64,000 nucleotides of DNA. Origin: Alphaproteobacteria bacterium (GTDB taxonomy: Bacteria > Pseudomonadota > Alphaproteobacteria > JAEULC01). Where the stretch lies: positions 1 through 64,000 of the forward strand of contig JAKLKW010000001.1 in assembly GCA_023150455.1 (NCBI GenBank), in the 5' to 3' direction. This document shows positions 28,339 to 37,298 of this stretch, piece by piece. How positions within the stretch are numbered: the stretch's first letter is position 1; each line of letters begins with the position of its first letter. The position numbers and the translations under genes were made by a program. The notes under the pieces are model-generated. The model did no database searches and was not told the origin of the DNA. It was given only the letters and a program-made list of their open reading frames with translations.

Positions 28339-29244
28339 ATGTTCGTGCGACAACTCGAGGCCTTCCGCGCGACCATGCTGGCGGGCACGGTCAGCGGCGC
28401 GGCGGTGCTGCTGGGCGTGTCGCAGCCCGCGGTCAGCCGGCTGATCGGGCGGCTGGAAAAGGAGCTCAAGCTCACGCTGTTCGACCGCGGCAGCGGGCGC
28501 CTCGCGCCGACCGCCGAGGCGCAGATCCTCTACGACCAGGTCGAGCGCACCTTCGTGTCGGTCGACAAGATCCGCGAGGTCGCCGCCGCCATCGGCACGG
28601 CCCAGGCCGGGCATCTGCACGTGGCGACGCTGCCGGCGATCGGGCTGGGCTTCCTGCCCGCGGTGATCGAGGAGTTCCACCGCGCGCATCCGCAGGTCAC
28701 GGTCACCGCGGAGGTGAACATCTCGGCCCGCGTCGAGGAGGCGGTCGCGGCCCAGCATGTCGACCTGGGGATCGGCGAATTTCCGTTCCGGCGCACCGGG
28801 CTCGAGACCGAGGTGTTCTGCCGCGCGCCGGAATACCTGGCGGTGCCGACCGGGCATCCGCTCGCCGAGCGGCCGCATATCCGGCCGGGCGACCTGCACG
28901 CCATGCCGTTCATCGCGCTGACGCGCGACCAGGTCGGCCGGCACATGCTCGACCGCGTGTTCGCGCGCGCCGGCGTGGTGCGCCGCATCGTGGCGGAGAC
29001 GCAGGTCAACGCGGTGCTGTGCGACATGGTCGCGCGCGGCATCGGCGTCGGCCTGATCGATCCGTTCACGGCGGCGGATTTCGTCGGCCGCGGCATCGTC
29101 GCCGTGCCGTTCCGGCCGCGCGTCGAATTCCGTCTCGGCATCCTCTACCCGACGCACCGGCCCCTCTCGCGCGTCGCGCGCGCCTTCCTCACGGTCCTGC
29201 GCCGGCGGCGCAACGATCTGCTGCGCACGGCGCCGCGGCGCTGA
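28339..29244 (+). CDS. LysR family transcriptional regulator
   Basis: Protein of 301 residues with the N-terminal LysR HTH (QLEAFRATMLAGTVSGAAVLLGVSQPAVSRLIGRLEKEL, residues 4-45) and a periplasmic-binding-protein-like effector domain from about 90 (GHLHVATLPAIGLGFLPAVIEEFHRAHP). It is divergent from the glpD-family gene and 206 bases upstream of the next Dpp-type importer operon, so it could control either. The divergent arrangement is the classical LysR layout and favours glpD, but the importer is equally close. The effector is unknown. Confidence 0.92.
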   Translation: MFVRQLEAFRATMLAGTVSGAAVLLGVSQPAVSRLIGRLEKELKLTLFDRGSGRLAPTAEAQILYDQVERTFVSVDKIREVAAAIGTAQAGHLHVATLPAIGLGFLPAVIEEFHRAHPQVTVTAEVNISARVEEAVAAQHVDLGIGEFPFRRTGLETEVFCRAPEYLAVPTGHPLAERPHIRPGDLHAMPFIALTRDQVGRHMLDRVFARAGVVRRIVAETQVNAVLCDMVARGIGVGLIDPFTAADFVGRGIVAVPFRPRVEFRLGILYPTHRPLSRVARAFLTVLRRRRNDLLRTAPRR

Positions 29245-29450
29245 AGAGCTTGCCACAGCGCGGGGCGCCAAAGGTATTACATCGCGGTATACTCCCGTCA
29301 TGCGCCGGCATTTGACCCCCTTGCCGCCGGCCGACTAGCAAGGAGAGGCGGCCCGCGCCCCGTTCCACAAGGCGGAAGCGTCGCGCGCCGACGGGGACAT
29401 CCGCAAGCCCTCGGGCCGGAACGAGGCACTCACGCAAAGGGGAGATCGTC

Positions 29451-31025
29451 ATGTCAGGAAAACGGGACTTCGCCATCCATCGCCGCACGGTCCTCGGCGC
29501 CGCCGCCGCGGCGGCCGCCGCCGGCGTCGCGCCGCCCTGGCTCGCGCGCCCTGCATCGGCCGCGGCGGGCACGCTGCGCGCCGGCATCACCGGCTACAAC
29601 GTCATCAACACGCTGGACCCCGGCAAGCACTCGCTCATCCCGGAGTCCTACCTCATCTGGGCGATGTTCAACTCCCTGCTGAAGTTCAATGCCAGGATGG
29701 AGGTGGTGCCCGACCTCGCGGAGTCCTTCGCCGCCAAGGACAGCACGACCCTTTCGTTCAAGCTGCGCAAGGGCGTGAAGTTCCACGACGGCAGCGAGAT
29801 GACCGCCGACGACGTGAAGTTCACGATCGAGCGCCTGCTCGATCCAGCCCTCGCCTCGTCCAACAAGGGCAAGGTGTCGGAAGTGAAGGAGGTCCGCGTC
29901 GTCGATCCGCACACGGTCGAGATCGTCACCAAGCAGGCCTTCGCGCCGCTGATGGCCTTCCTCACCAACGCGCGCACCGGCACGCAGATCGTGCCGCGCA
30001 AGGTCGTCCAGGCGGTCGGCAACGACGCCTTCGGCAAGCAGCCGGTCGGCACCGGCGCCTACAAGCTCAAGGCCTGGAAGCCGGGCGAGAGCGTCACGCT
30101 GGCGGCGCACGAGGGCTATTTCGTCGCCGGACAGCCGAGCATGGCCACCATCGAGGTGCCGCTGATCGCCGAGGAGTCGAGCGGCGTGACGGCGCTCAAG
30201 GGCGGCCAGATCGACCTGACCAGCACGGCGCCCTTCGCCGACATCCCGACGCTGGAGCAGGACAAGACCCTCAAGGTGCTGAAGCAGCCGGGCATGAACT
30301 GCCGCTTCATCGCCGTCAACCACAGGAAGCCGCCGTTCGACGACGTGCATTTCCGCCGCGCCGTCTCGATGGCGTTCGACCGCAACGCGATGGTCAAGGT
30401 CGTGCTGTTCGGCGAGGGCGTCCCGGCGCACGGCCTCATCCCGCCTTCGCTCGCCTATGCGTACGAGGGCAAGGCGCGCGCGACCTCGGTGTTCAACGCC
30501 GAGCGCGCCAAGGCGGAGCTGGCGAAGTCGAAATACGCCAAGGAGAAGATCAACGTGCCGATCCTCACCTGGGGCTCGAGCTGGTGGAAGCGCATCATCG
30601 AAGTGTTCGCGCTGCAAGTGAACCAGACGCTCGGCACCAACTTCACCGTCGAGGTGAACGAGGCCAACACCGTGTATGCGCGCCAGAAGTCGGGCGACTT
30701 CCAGGGCAGCGTCTGGGGCTGGCTCGGCCTGGTCGATCCGGACGAGTATGTCGGCGAGGTCCTGAGCACGAAGGGCTGGCGCAACTTCTACGGCTACAGC
30801 AATCCGAAGGTCGACGCGCTCGCTGAGCAAGGCCGCGCCGAGCTCGACATGGCGAAGCGCGGCGCGCTCTACAAGCAGGCCGAGGACATCGCGATCGAGG
30901 AAGCGGCCGTGCTGCCCTGCTTCACCTCGAACATCCACAACCTGATGACGATCAAGGTACAGGGCTTCACGCAGCTGCCCTATTCGAACTTCGGCGACCA
31001 GTTCGCCAGCATCAAGATGGGGTGA
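29451..31025 (+). CDS. Peptide-type ABC transporter substrate-binding protein with Tat signal (SBP family 5)
   Basis: Protein of 524 residues. The N-terminus carries a twin-arginine signal (HRRTVLGAAAAAAAAGVAPP), so it is probably exported folded. SBP_bac_5 features are LRAGITGYNVINTLDPGKHS, DGSEMTADDVKFTIERLLDP and PVGTGAYKLKAWKPGESVTL. The start follows GCAAAGGGGAGATCGTC. A large inverted repeat separates it from the permease genes. The operon partner enzyme is an NADH:flavin oxidoreductase of the N-methylproline-demethylase/dienoyl-CoA-reductase type, so a betaine-like or N-methylated ligand is possible, though unproven. Confidence 0.93.
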   Translation: MSGKRDFAIHRRTVLGAAAAAAAAGVAPPWLARPASAAAGTLRAGITGYNVINTLDPGKHSLIPESYLIWAMFNSLLKFNARMEVVPDLAESFAAKDSTTLSFKLRKGVKFHDGSEMTADDVKFTIERLLDPALASSNKGKVSEVKEVRVVDPHTVEIVTKQAFAPLMAFLTNARTGTQIVPRKVVQAVGNDAFGKQPVGTGAYKLKAWKPGESVTLAAHEGYFVAGQPSMATIEVPLIAEESSGVTALKGGQIDLTSTAPFADIPTLEQDKTLKVLKQPGMNCRFIAVNHRKPPFDDVHFRRAVSMAFDRNAMVKVVLFGEGVPAHGLIPPSLAYAYEGKARATSVFNAERAKAELAKSKYAKEKINVPILTWGSSWWKRIIEVFALQVNQTLGTNFTVEVNEANTVYARQKSGDFQGSVWGWLGLVDPDEYVGEVLSTKGWRNFYGYSNPKVDALAEQGRAELDMAKRGALYKQAEDIAIEEAAVLPCFTSNIHNLMTIKVQGFTQLPYSNFGDQFASIKMG

Positions 31026-31054
31026 GGACGATCGTCGTCTGATCTTTCTTCCGT

Positions 31055-31215
31055 CCCCCCTCCCCTTGCGGGAGGGGGTTAGGGGGAGGGGCTCGCGCGT
31101 CAGCGCGAATACAGGTGTCTGACGACGTGTGGCGATGCCGCGCTATTCGCTGGCAACATCACCCCGCTGGGCCGCATACCCCTCCCCCCAATCCCCTCCC
31201 GCAAGGGGAGGGGGG
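31055..31215. repeat. Long inverted repeat between binding-protein and permease genes
   Basis: The left arm 31055-31091 (C-rich, with CTTGCGGGAGGGGG) and the right arm 31179-31215 (with CCCTCCCGCAAGGGGAGGGG) are near-perfect reverse complements of about 37 bases around an 87-base spacer. The spacer has a weaker internal stem (CAGCGCGAATA facing CTATTCGCTG). The transcript could fold into a hairpin of about 160 bases. Such elements after a binding-protein gene usually protect its mRNA or reduce readthrough, giving more binding protein than permease. Similar C-rich hairpins lie at 37134-37212 and 40003-40038. Confidence 0.8.
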
Positions 31216-31245
31216 ACAAACTCGAATTGGGTGTGAGAATCCTTC

Positions 31246-32202
31246 GTGCCGCGCGCCGCTCTCTATATCGCCGGCCGGCTGGCGGGGGCGTTGGCCACCA
31301 TCGCGGTGGGCGCCCTGGTGGTGTTCTTCGTCATGCGCGCGGCGTCGGGCGACCCGGCGCTGGCGGTTCTGGGCGAGAACGCCACGCCCGAGGCGGTCGC
31401 CGCCTTCCGGGCGAAGCACCATCTCGACGCCCCGCTGGTCGCGCAGTTCCTGATCTGGCTCGCCGGCATGCTGCGCGGCGATTTCGGCCTGTCGCTCACC
31501 ATCGCGGGCGGCATCCCGATCGCGCAGCTGATGGCGGCGCGGCTGCCGATCACGGCCTTCGTCGGGCTCTATGCCGTCGTCATCGCCGTGCTGATCTCGC
31601 TGATCATGGGCACGATCGCCGCGCTCAGGCGCGGGCGCGCGGTCGACACGGTGGCGACCTCCGTGGCCGTGCTCGGCATCTCGATGCCGGATTTCTGGCT
31701 GAGCTACGTGCTGGTCTTCGCCCTGGCGCTGGGCTGGAAGCTGTTCCCGGCCTACGGCTTCACCTCGCCGGTCGACTCGCTGGCAGGCGCGCTCTACAGC
31801 GGCTTCCTGCCGGCGCTGGCGATCGCGGCGCCCATGGCCGCCGTGTTCGCGCGCATGCTGCGCACCTCGCTGCTCGAGACGGCGAGCCGCGAATACGTGG
31901 TCGTGGCGCGCTCGCTCGGCTTCAGCAAGCCCTTCATCTTCCGCCAGTACGTGTTCCGCAATGCGCTGATCCCGTACGTGACGGTCATCGGCCTGCAGAT
32001 CCGCTACCTGCTCGGCGGCGTGGTGGTGATCGAGCGCATCTTCGGCATCCAGGGCCTGGGGTCGCTTGCGGTCGACGCCGCCTTTGCGCGGGACTATCCG
32101 ACCGTGCAGGCCTGCACGGTCGTGTTCCTCGGCATCGTGCTCCTGGTCAACGTCGTGGTCGACCTGGTCTGCGTCGCGCTCGATCCCCGGAGGACATTGT
32201 GA
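31246..32202 (+). CDS. Dipeptide-type ABC transporter permease, DppB-like
   Basis: Permease of 318 residues starting with GTG 31246. The N-terminal segment YIAGRLAGALATIAVGALVVFFVMRAASGDPA and loop LIWLAGMLRGDFGLSL are DppB-like. The coupling motif is REYVVVARSLGFSKPFIFRQYVFRNALIP near 225, and it ends FARDYPTVQACTVVFLGIVLLVNVVVDL. It lies directly after the large inverted repeat and overlaps the next permease gene by 4 bases (GTGA). Confidence 0.92.
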   Translation: MPRAALYIAGRLAGALATIAVGALVVFFVMRAASGDPALAVLGENATPEAVAAFRAKHHLDAPLVAQFLIWLAGMLRGDFGLSLTIAGGIPIAQLMAARLPITAFVGLYAVVIAVLISLIMGTIAALRRGRAVDTVATSVAVLGISMPDFWLSYVLVFALALGWKLFPAYGFTSPVDSLAGALYSGFLPALAIAAPMAAVFARMLRTSLLETASREYVVVARSLGFSKPFIFRQYVFRNALIPYVTVIGLQIRYLLGGVVVIERIFGIQGLGSLAVDAAFARDYPTVQACTVVFLGIVLLVNVVVDLVCVALDPRRTL

Positions 32203-33080
32203 GGCCGGACGCCGCGAGCGCGCTTGGCGGTCGGCGCGGCGCACGCCTGCTCCGCTCGTTCCTCGGCAACGCGACGGCGGTGATCGGGGCGTCCATCACG
32301 CTCCTGGTCCTGCTCGCGGCTTCCTTCGGCGCCGTGCTGATGCCGTACGGGCCGAACGAGGCCGACTTCCTCAACATCCTGTCGCCGCCGTCGCTCGCGC
32401 ATCCCTTCGGCACCGACAGCTTCGGCCGCGACGTGCTGACGCGCGTGCTGTACGGCGCGCGCGTGTCGCTGGTGGTCAGCGCCGCCGGCGTCGCGCTCGC
32501 CGCCTGCGTCGGCACCTCGGTCGGCATGGTCTCGGCCTACAAGGGCGGCTATGCCGACCTGGTGCTGATGCGCTTCGCCGACCTTCTGTTCGCCTTTCCG
32601 GCCTTCGTGCTGGCGCTGTTCCTGATGGTCGTGCTGGGCTTCGGCACGGTCAACGTGTCGGTGGCCATCGCGCTGACCTACTTCCCGATCTTCGCGCGCC
32701 TGTCGCGCAACATGACCCTGCTGCTGCGCGAGGAGCCCTATGTCCAGGCCGCGCGGCTGATGGCGCAGCCGACCCCGCGCATCCTGGTGCGCGAGATCCT
32801 GCCGAACATCGCGGCACCGCTCATCGTGCAGGCGACGATCGGCGTCGCCTTCGGCATCATCATCGAGGCGGGCTTGAGCTTCCTCGGCGTCGGCGTGCAG
32901 CCGCCGACGCCGTCGCTCGGCGTCATCATGGCGGACGGGCGCGAGTACTTCCAGCGCGGGCCCTGGGTGCTGACGCTGACGGGCCTCGCCATCTCGATCG
33001 CGCTGCTCGGCCTCAACCTGTTCGGCGACGGCTTGCGCGACCTGATGGACCCGCGCCTGCGCCAAAGGGCCGGGCAATGA
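32199..33080 (+). CDS. Dipeptide-type ABC transporter permease, DppC-like
   Basis: Permease of 293 residues. I chose GTG 32199 because it overlaps the preceding stop (GTGA) and has GGAGG 5 bases upstream; the ORF-track start at 31227 is an off-frame extension. Motifs: FGTDSFGRDVLTRVLYGARVS near 70, QAARLMAQPTPRILVREILPNIAAPL near 190 and EAGLSFLGVGVQPPTPSLGVIM. It pairs with the preceding DppB-like subunit. Confidence 0.92.
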   Translation: MRPDAASALGGRRGARLLRSFLGNATAVIGASITLLVLLAASFGAVLMPYGPNEADFLNILSPPSLAHPFGTDSFGRDVLTRVLYGARVSLVVSAAGVALAACVGTSVGMVSAYKGGYADLVLMRFADLLFAFPAFVLALFLMVVLGFGTVNVSVAIALTYFPIFARLSRNMTLLLREEPYVQAARLMAQPTPRILVREILPNIAAPLIVQATIGVAFGIIIEAGLSFLGVGVQPPTPSLGVIMADGREYFQRGPWVLTLTGLAISIALLGLNLFGDGLRDLMDPRLRQRAGQ

Positions 33081-33090
33081 GGGCGGGGCA

Positions 33091-34056
33091 ATGACGGAAG
33101 CGGTGCTCGAAGTGCGCGACCTGCGCACGCGCTTCGCCATCCACGGCGCCTCGATCGAGGTCGTGCGCGGGGTCGACCTCGCGGTGGCACCGGGCGAGGT
33201 GCTGGGGTTGATCGGCGAGTCGGGCTCGGGCAAGACCGTGACGGGCCTGTCGATCCTGCGCCTGGCGCCCGAGAACGCGCGCGTCAGCGCCCGGTCGATC
33301 GCCGTCCAGGGCCAGGACCTGCAGGCGCTGTCCGACGCCGCGTTCGACGAGCTGCGCGGCCGCCGCCTGGCGATGATCTTCCAGAACCCGGTCGGGGCCT
33401 TCAACCCGGCCAAGCGTGTCGACTGGCACCTGCGCCAGGTCGTCATCCGGCGCCAGGGCCAGGACGCGGGCTGGGCCGAGGCCGCGCGCGCGGCGCTCAT
33501 CGGCGTCGGCATTCCGCATCCGGATCGCGTGCTCAGGCTCTATCCGCACCAGCTCAGCGGCGGCATGGCGCAGCGCATCCTGATCGCCATGGTGCTGGCG
33601 CTCGAGCCCGACCTGATCGTCGCCGACGAGCCGACCACCAATCTCGACAACATCGTCGAGCGCCAGATCCTGGCGCTGTTCCGCCGGCTGCAGGGCCGGC
33701 TCAGCGCCGCCTTCATCTTCATCACGCACGACATGTCGATCGCCGCCGCCTTGTGCGACCGCATCGCCGTGATGTATGCCGGCCGGATCGTCGAGGTCGG
33801 CCCGACCGCCGAGGTGTTCGCGCGGCCGCGCCATCCCTACACCAAGGGCCTGGTCGCGACCGCGCTGGCGCTGAAGCACAAGGCCGAGCGGCTGAAGGAG
33901 ATCGCGGGCGAGCTGCCCAACCTCGCGGCGCCCCCGCCCGGTTGCCTGTTCGCGCCGCGCTGCGCCGAGGTCATGGCGCGCTGCCGCGGCGAGGAGCCGC
34001 CGGCACTGGGGCCGGCGTCGCACCGCGTGCGCTGCTTCCGGGTGGAAGACGCATGA
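33091..34056 (+). CDS. Dipeptide-type ABC transporter ATPase, DppD-like
   Basis: ATPase of 321 residues: Walker A GESGSGKTV near 40, Q-loop FQNPVGAFNP, signature LSGGMAQR, Walker B LIVADEPTTNLD and switch histidine FITHDMS. The C-terminal oligopeptide extension HPYTKGLVATALALKHK leads into a cysteine-containing tail (PGCLFAPRCAEVMARC). It overlaps the DppF-like gene by 4 bases (ATGA). Confidence 0.93.
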   Translation: MTEAVLEVRDLRTRFAIHGASIEVVRGVDLAVAPGEVLGLIGESGSGKTVTGLSILRLAPENARVSARSIAVQGQDLQALSDAAFDELRGRRLAMIFQNPVGAFNPAKRVDWHLRQVVIRRQGQDAGWAEAARAALIGVGIPHPDRVLRLYPHQLSGGMAQRILIAMVLALEPDLIVADEPTTNLDNIVERQILALFRRLQGRLSAAFIFITHDMSIAAALCDRIAVMYAGRIVEVGPTAEVFARPRHPYTKGLVATALALKHKAERLKEIAGELPNLAAPPPGCLFAPRCAEVMARCRGEEPPALGPASHRVRCFRVEDA

Positions 34057-35048
34057 CCGCCGCCGCGTCGGGCCTGCTGCGCCTGGAGAACCTGTCCGTT
34101 ACCTTCCCGGGCAGGGGCCTCGGGCCCGAGTCGTCGCGCCGGCTGCGCGCCGTCGACGACGTGACGCTGCACATCGCGCCGGGCGAGGTGCTCGGCCTCG
34201 TCGGCGAGTCGGGCAGCGGCAAGACCACGCTGGCCAAGGCGCTGCTGCGCCTCTACCGGCCGAGCGACGGCCGCATCCTGTTCCGCGGGGCGGACCTGGC
34301 GGCCTTGGGCGAGCGCGCGCTGAAGCCCTTCCGCCGCGACCTGCAGATGGTGTTCCAGGATCCGCTGTCGTCGTTCAACCCGCGCCAGACCGTGTTCGAG
34401 GCGCTGGCGACGCCGCTCCGGCTGCACAAGGTCTGCGCCCGGGCCGAGATCGCCGGCCGCGTCGCCGAGCTGCTGGCGCAGGTCGGCCTGTCGCCGTCCT
34501 TCCGCGACCGCTTTCCGCACGAGCTCTCGGGCGGGCAGCTGCAGCGCGTGGCGATCGGCCGCGCGCTGGCGCTCTCTCCCAGCCTGCTGGTGGCCGACGA
34601 GGCCGTGTCGAAGCTCGACGTCTCGGTGCGCGCGCAGATCCTCAATCTCTTGAAGGACATCCGCGAGCGGCACGGCGTGTCGATCCTGTTCATCACGCAC
34701 GACCTGCACGTCGCGCGCTATCTCTGCGACCGCGTCGGCGTGATGTATTTCGGCAAGCTGGTCGAGCTCGGCGGGACCGAGCGGGTATTCGGGCAGCCGC
34801 GCCATCCCTATACGCGGGCACTCCTCGGGACGCTCGAGGACGCGCTCGGCGGCGGCATCGAGGAGCAGATCGCGCCGCCGTCGCCGGCCGGCTGCCGCTA
34901 TGCCTCGCGCTGCCGCCATCGCATCGATGCCTGCGGCGCGGCGCACCCGGCGCTCGAGGCGGCAGCGGATGCAGGCGGCGGCCACGCCGTCGCCTGCATC
35001 CGCTGGCGCGCGCTTCTGGACAGCCACACGACGGACAAAAGCGAGTAG
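34053..35048 (+). CDS. Dipeptide-type ABC transporter ATPase, DppF-like
   Basis: ATPase of 331 residues with Walker A GESGSGKTT near 50, Q-loop FQDPLSSFNP and signature LSGGQLQR. Walker B reads LLVADEAVSKLD, where the usual proline after the catalytic glutamate is alanine; the glutamate itself is kept, so activity is expected. The C-terminus has the HPYTRALLGTLED extension and a cysteine-rich tail (AGCRYASRCRHRIDAC). It works as heterodimer partner of the preceding ATPase. The flavin oxidoreductase gene follows after 5 bases. Confidence 0.92.
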   Translation: MTAAASGLLRLENLSVTFPGRGLGPESSRRLRAVDDVTLHIAPGEVLGLVGESGSGKTTLAKALLRLYRPSDGRILFRGADLAALGERALKPFRRDLQMVFQDPLSSFNPRQTVFEALATPLRLHKVCARAEIAGRVAELLAQVGLSPSFRDRFPHELSGGQLQRVAIGRALALSPSLLVADEAVSKLDVSVRAQILNLLKDIRERHGVSILFITHDLHVARYLCDRVGVMYFGKLVELGGTERVFGQPRHPYTRALLGTLEDALGGGIEEQIAPPSPAGCRYASRCRHRIDACGAAHPALEAAADAGGGHAVACIRWRALLDSHTTDKSE

Positions 35049-35053
35049 GTACG

Positions 35054-37126
35054 ATGGTCGCAAACACGAACATGCCGGCGGGCAAGCCCGCCTCCGCCGT
35101 CCGGGATCCGCTGCTGCAGCCGTTCCGCATCCGGCACCTGAACCTGAAGAACCGCGTCATGAGCACCAGCCATGCCTGCGGACTCGAGGTCGACGGCATG
35201 CCGGTCGAGCGCTACCAGCTCTACCACGAGGGCAAGGCGCGCGGCGGCATCGCGCTCACCATGTTCGGCGGCTCGTCCAACGTGGCGCCCGACTCGCCCA
35301 ACGTCTTCCGCCAGCTCAATGTCGGGATCGATGCGGTCATCCCGTATCTCCAGCAGTTCTCCGCGCGCATCCACAAGCACGGCGCGGCGCTGATGTGCCA
35401 GATCACGCATCTGGGGCGCCGCGGCGAGCCCTACGCGTCCAACTGGCTGCCGACCATCGCGCCGTCGCCGATCCGCGAGACGCTGCACCGCAGCTTCCCC
35501 AAGGAGATGGACGAGAACGACATCGAGCGCGTGGTCAAGGCCTACGGCGCGGCGGCGCTGCGCTGCAAGCAAGGCGGGCTCGACGGCATCGAGACGCTGG
35601 CCGGCGGCCACCTGATCGGCCAGTTCCTCTCGCCCAAGACCAACAAGCGCACCGACAGGTACGGCGGCTCGCTCGCCAACCGCTGCCGGTTCGGGCTGAT
35701 GGTGTTCGAGGAGATCCGCCGCCGCGTCGGCGACGACTTCATCGTCGGCTTCCGCTACGTCGTCGACGAGGGCGGCGCGCAAGGAGGCCTCGGCTTCGAG
35801 GAATGCGTCGAGATCGCGCGCGTGTTCCAGGACACCGGCACGATCGACTTCTTCAACGCGATCTACGGACGGATGGACACCGAGATCGGCCTGGCCGTCG
35901 ACAACATGCCGGGCATGGCCTCGCCGATCGCGCCCTGGCTCGAGGCGGTCGGGCGTTTCAAGCGCGAGGTGAAGCTGCCGGTGTTCCACGCCGCGCGCAT
36001 CGCCGACATCGCGACGGCCAGGCACGCGATCCGCGAGGGGCTGCTCGACATGGTGGCGATGACGCGCGCGCACATCGCCGACCCGAATATCGTCGCCAAG
36101 CTCGAGGCCGGCCAGGAGGACCGCATCCGCCCCTGCGTCGGCGCGACGCACTGCCAGTCGCCGTACCGGCCGCACTGCCTGCACAACCCGGCGACCGGGC
36201 GGGAAACCAGCCTGCCGCAGTCGGTGCCGCGGGCGGAGAAGCCGGGCAGGAAGATCGTGGTCGTCGGCGGCGGACCGGCGGGCCTCGAGGCGGCGCGCGT
36301 CGCGGCCGAGCGCGGCCACAAGGTGATGCTGTTCGAGGCTGCCGACCGCGTCGGCGGCCAGGTGCTGCTGGCGGCGCGCGCGAGCTGGCGCAAGGACCTG
36401 GTCGGCATCGTCGACTGGCGCAAGCGCGAGCTCGACCGCCTGGGCGTCGAGCTGCGGCTCAACACCTACGCCGAGATGAAGGACGTGCTGGCCGAGAAGC
36501 CCGAGGTGGTGATCGTCGCCACGGGCGGCGTCCCCGATCTCGCCTGGCTGCCGGGCGCCGAGCTCGCCACCAGCGTGTGGGACGCGATCGGCGGCAGCGT
36601 GACGCTGGCGCCCGAGGTGATCGTCTATGACGGCACCGGCCGCCATCCCGCGCCGCAGGTGGCGGAGCTCGCGATCGCCCAGGGCAAGCGCGCGCAACTC
36701 GTGTCGATCGACGGCATGATCGCGCAGGAGCTGACCTACGCCGAGCGCGTGATCTGGAAGAAGCGCGCCTACGAGCTGGGCCTGCCGGTCACGCTCGACC
36801 ACGAGATCGAGAAGATCGAGCGCCGCGGCAACCGCCTGGTCGCAACCTTCCGCAACCTGGTCACGCACCAACCGGTCGAGCGCGAGGCCGACCAGGTGAT
36901 CGTCGAGCACGGCACCGCGCCGGCCGACCACGTGTTCCAGGAGCTGAAGGCCGCCTCGTCCAACGACGGCGTGACCGACATCGACGCGCTGCTGGCGCTC
37001 CGGAAGCAGCCGCGCGGTCGCCGCGCCGATGCGCCGTTCGAGCTCCACCGCATCGGCGACGCCGTCGCCAGCCGCAACATCCAGGCCGCGGTGCTGGATG
37101 CGCTGCGGCTGTGTTTGGCGTTGTGA
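35054..37126 (+). CDS. NADH:flavin oxidoreductase with C-terminal FAD/NAD domain (N-methylproline demethylase / 2,4-dienoyl-CoA reductase type)
   Basis: Enzyme of 690 residues. Residues 20-370 form an FMN TIM barrel (RHLNLKNRVMSTSH, QITHLGRRGEPY, FLSPKTNKRTDRYGGSLANR). The linker that normally holds a four-cysteine iron-sulfur site reads RPCVGATHCQSPYRPHCLHNP, with only three cysteines in C-x5-C-x7-C spacing. Residues from 395 form a Rossmann FAD/NAD module (KIVVVGGGPAGLEAARVAAERGHKVMLFE, GGQVLLAA). Relatives include trimethylamine dehydrogenase, FadH and N-methylproline demethylase. As last gene of the Dpp importer operon it probably reduces or demethylates the imported compound. The unusual cysteine pattern leaves the iron-sulfur cofactor in doubt. 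Confidence 0.88.
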   Translation: MVANTNMPAGKPASAVRDPLLQPFRIRHLNLKNRVMSTSHACGLEVDGMPVERYQLYHEGKARGGIALTMFGGSSNVAPDSPNVFRQLNVGIDAVIPYLQQFSARIHKHGAALMCQITHLGRRGEPYASNWLPTIAPSPIRETLHRSFPKEMDENDIERVVKAYGAAALRCKQGGLDGIETLAGGHLIGQFLSPKTNKRTDRYGGSLANRCRFGLMVFEEIRRRVGDDFIVGFRYVVDEGGAQGGLGFEECVEIARVFQDTGTIDFFNAIYGRMDTEIGLAVDNMPGMASPIAPWLEAVGRFKREVKLPVFHAARIADIATARHAIREGLLDMVAMTRAHIADPNIVAKLEAGQEDRIRPCVGATHCQSPYRPHCLHNPATGRETSLPQSVPRAEKPGRKIVVVGGGPAGLEAARVAAERGHKVMLFEAADRVGGQVLLAARASWRKDLVGIVDWRKRELDRLGVELRLNTYAEMKDVLAEKPEVVIVATGGVPDLAWLPGAELATSVWDAIGGSVTLAPEVIVYDGTGRHPAPQVAELAIAQGKRAQLVSIDGMIAQELTYAERVIWKKRAYELGLPVTLDHEIEKIERRGNRLVATFRNLVTHQPVEREADQVIVEHGTAPADHVFQELKAASSNDGVTDIDALLALRKQPRGRRADAPFELHRIGDAVASRNIQAAVLDALRLCLAL

Positions 37127-37133
37127 CGTCTTG

Positions 37134-37212
37134 CCCCCGCCCACCGAAGGTGGGAGGGGGTGGCGAGCGAAGCGAGCCGGGTGCCCCTCTCCCGCCTGCG
37201 GCGGGCGAGGGG
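37134..37212. repeat. Tandem C-rich hairpins downstream of the flavin oxidoreductase gene
   Basis: There are two strong stems. One is 12 bp with one mismatch and a GAA loop (CCCCCGCCCACC at 37134-37145), and the other 13 bp with one mismatch and a 3-base loop (CCCCTCTCCCGCC at 37184-37196). They start 7 bases after the stop codon. They resemble the other C-rich intergenic elements in this window and probably act as terminator or mRNA end-protecting structures. Confidence 0.65.
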
Positions 37213-37241
37213 ACTCCGCGTTGACGCCGCCGGCGCCGCTC

Positions 37242-37265
37242 GTATACTACTGACATATCACAAGC
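37242..37265 (+). promoter_or_regulatory. Promoter/operator motif copy 1 (upstream of PhyH gene)
   Basis: This copy matches the 24-bp motif found also at 38844 and 42662, consensus core TATAYTNSTSRYATAYCAC. TATACT is a good -10 box, and TTGACG lies 16 bases upstream (37221-37226), a convincing sigma70 promoter. The second half, TGACATATCA, is near-palindromic and would cover the transcription start, as a repressor operator would. It ends 33 bases before the ATG. Confidence 0.65.
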
Positions 37266-37298
37266 GCGGCGCCCGAACGCCGCGAGGGAAGGGACGAG

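Noticed and set aside
29265-29300. GTATAC-containing stretch upstream of the Dpp 2 binding-protein gene as a fourth copy of the shared operator
   Set aside because: Spacing between the two TAT-containing halves differs by two bases and the CAC end is missing; it may be an ordinary -10 box.
34898-37144. 748-residue minus-strand ORF
   Set aside because: Pure antisense of the flavin oxidoreductase gene with no recognisable motif.
37162-37178. GGCGAGCGAAGCGAGCC as an additional hairpin or operator
   Set aside because: It is mainly a GCGAG direct repeat with only three outer base pairs; not a stable stem.
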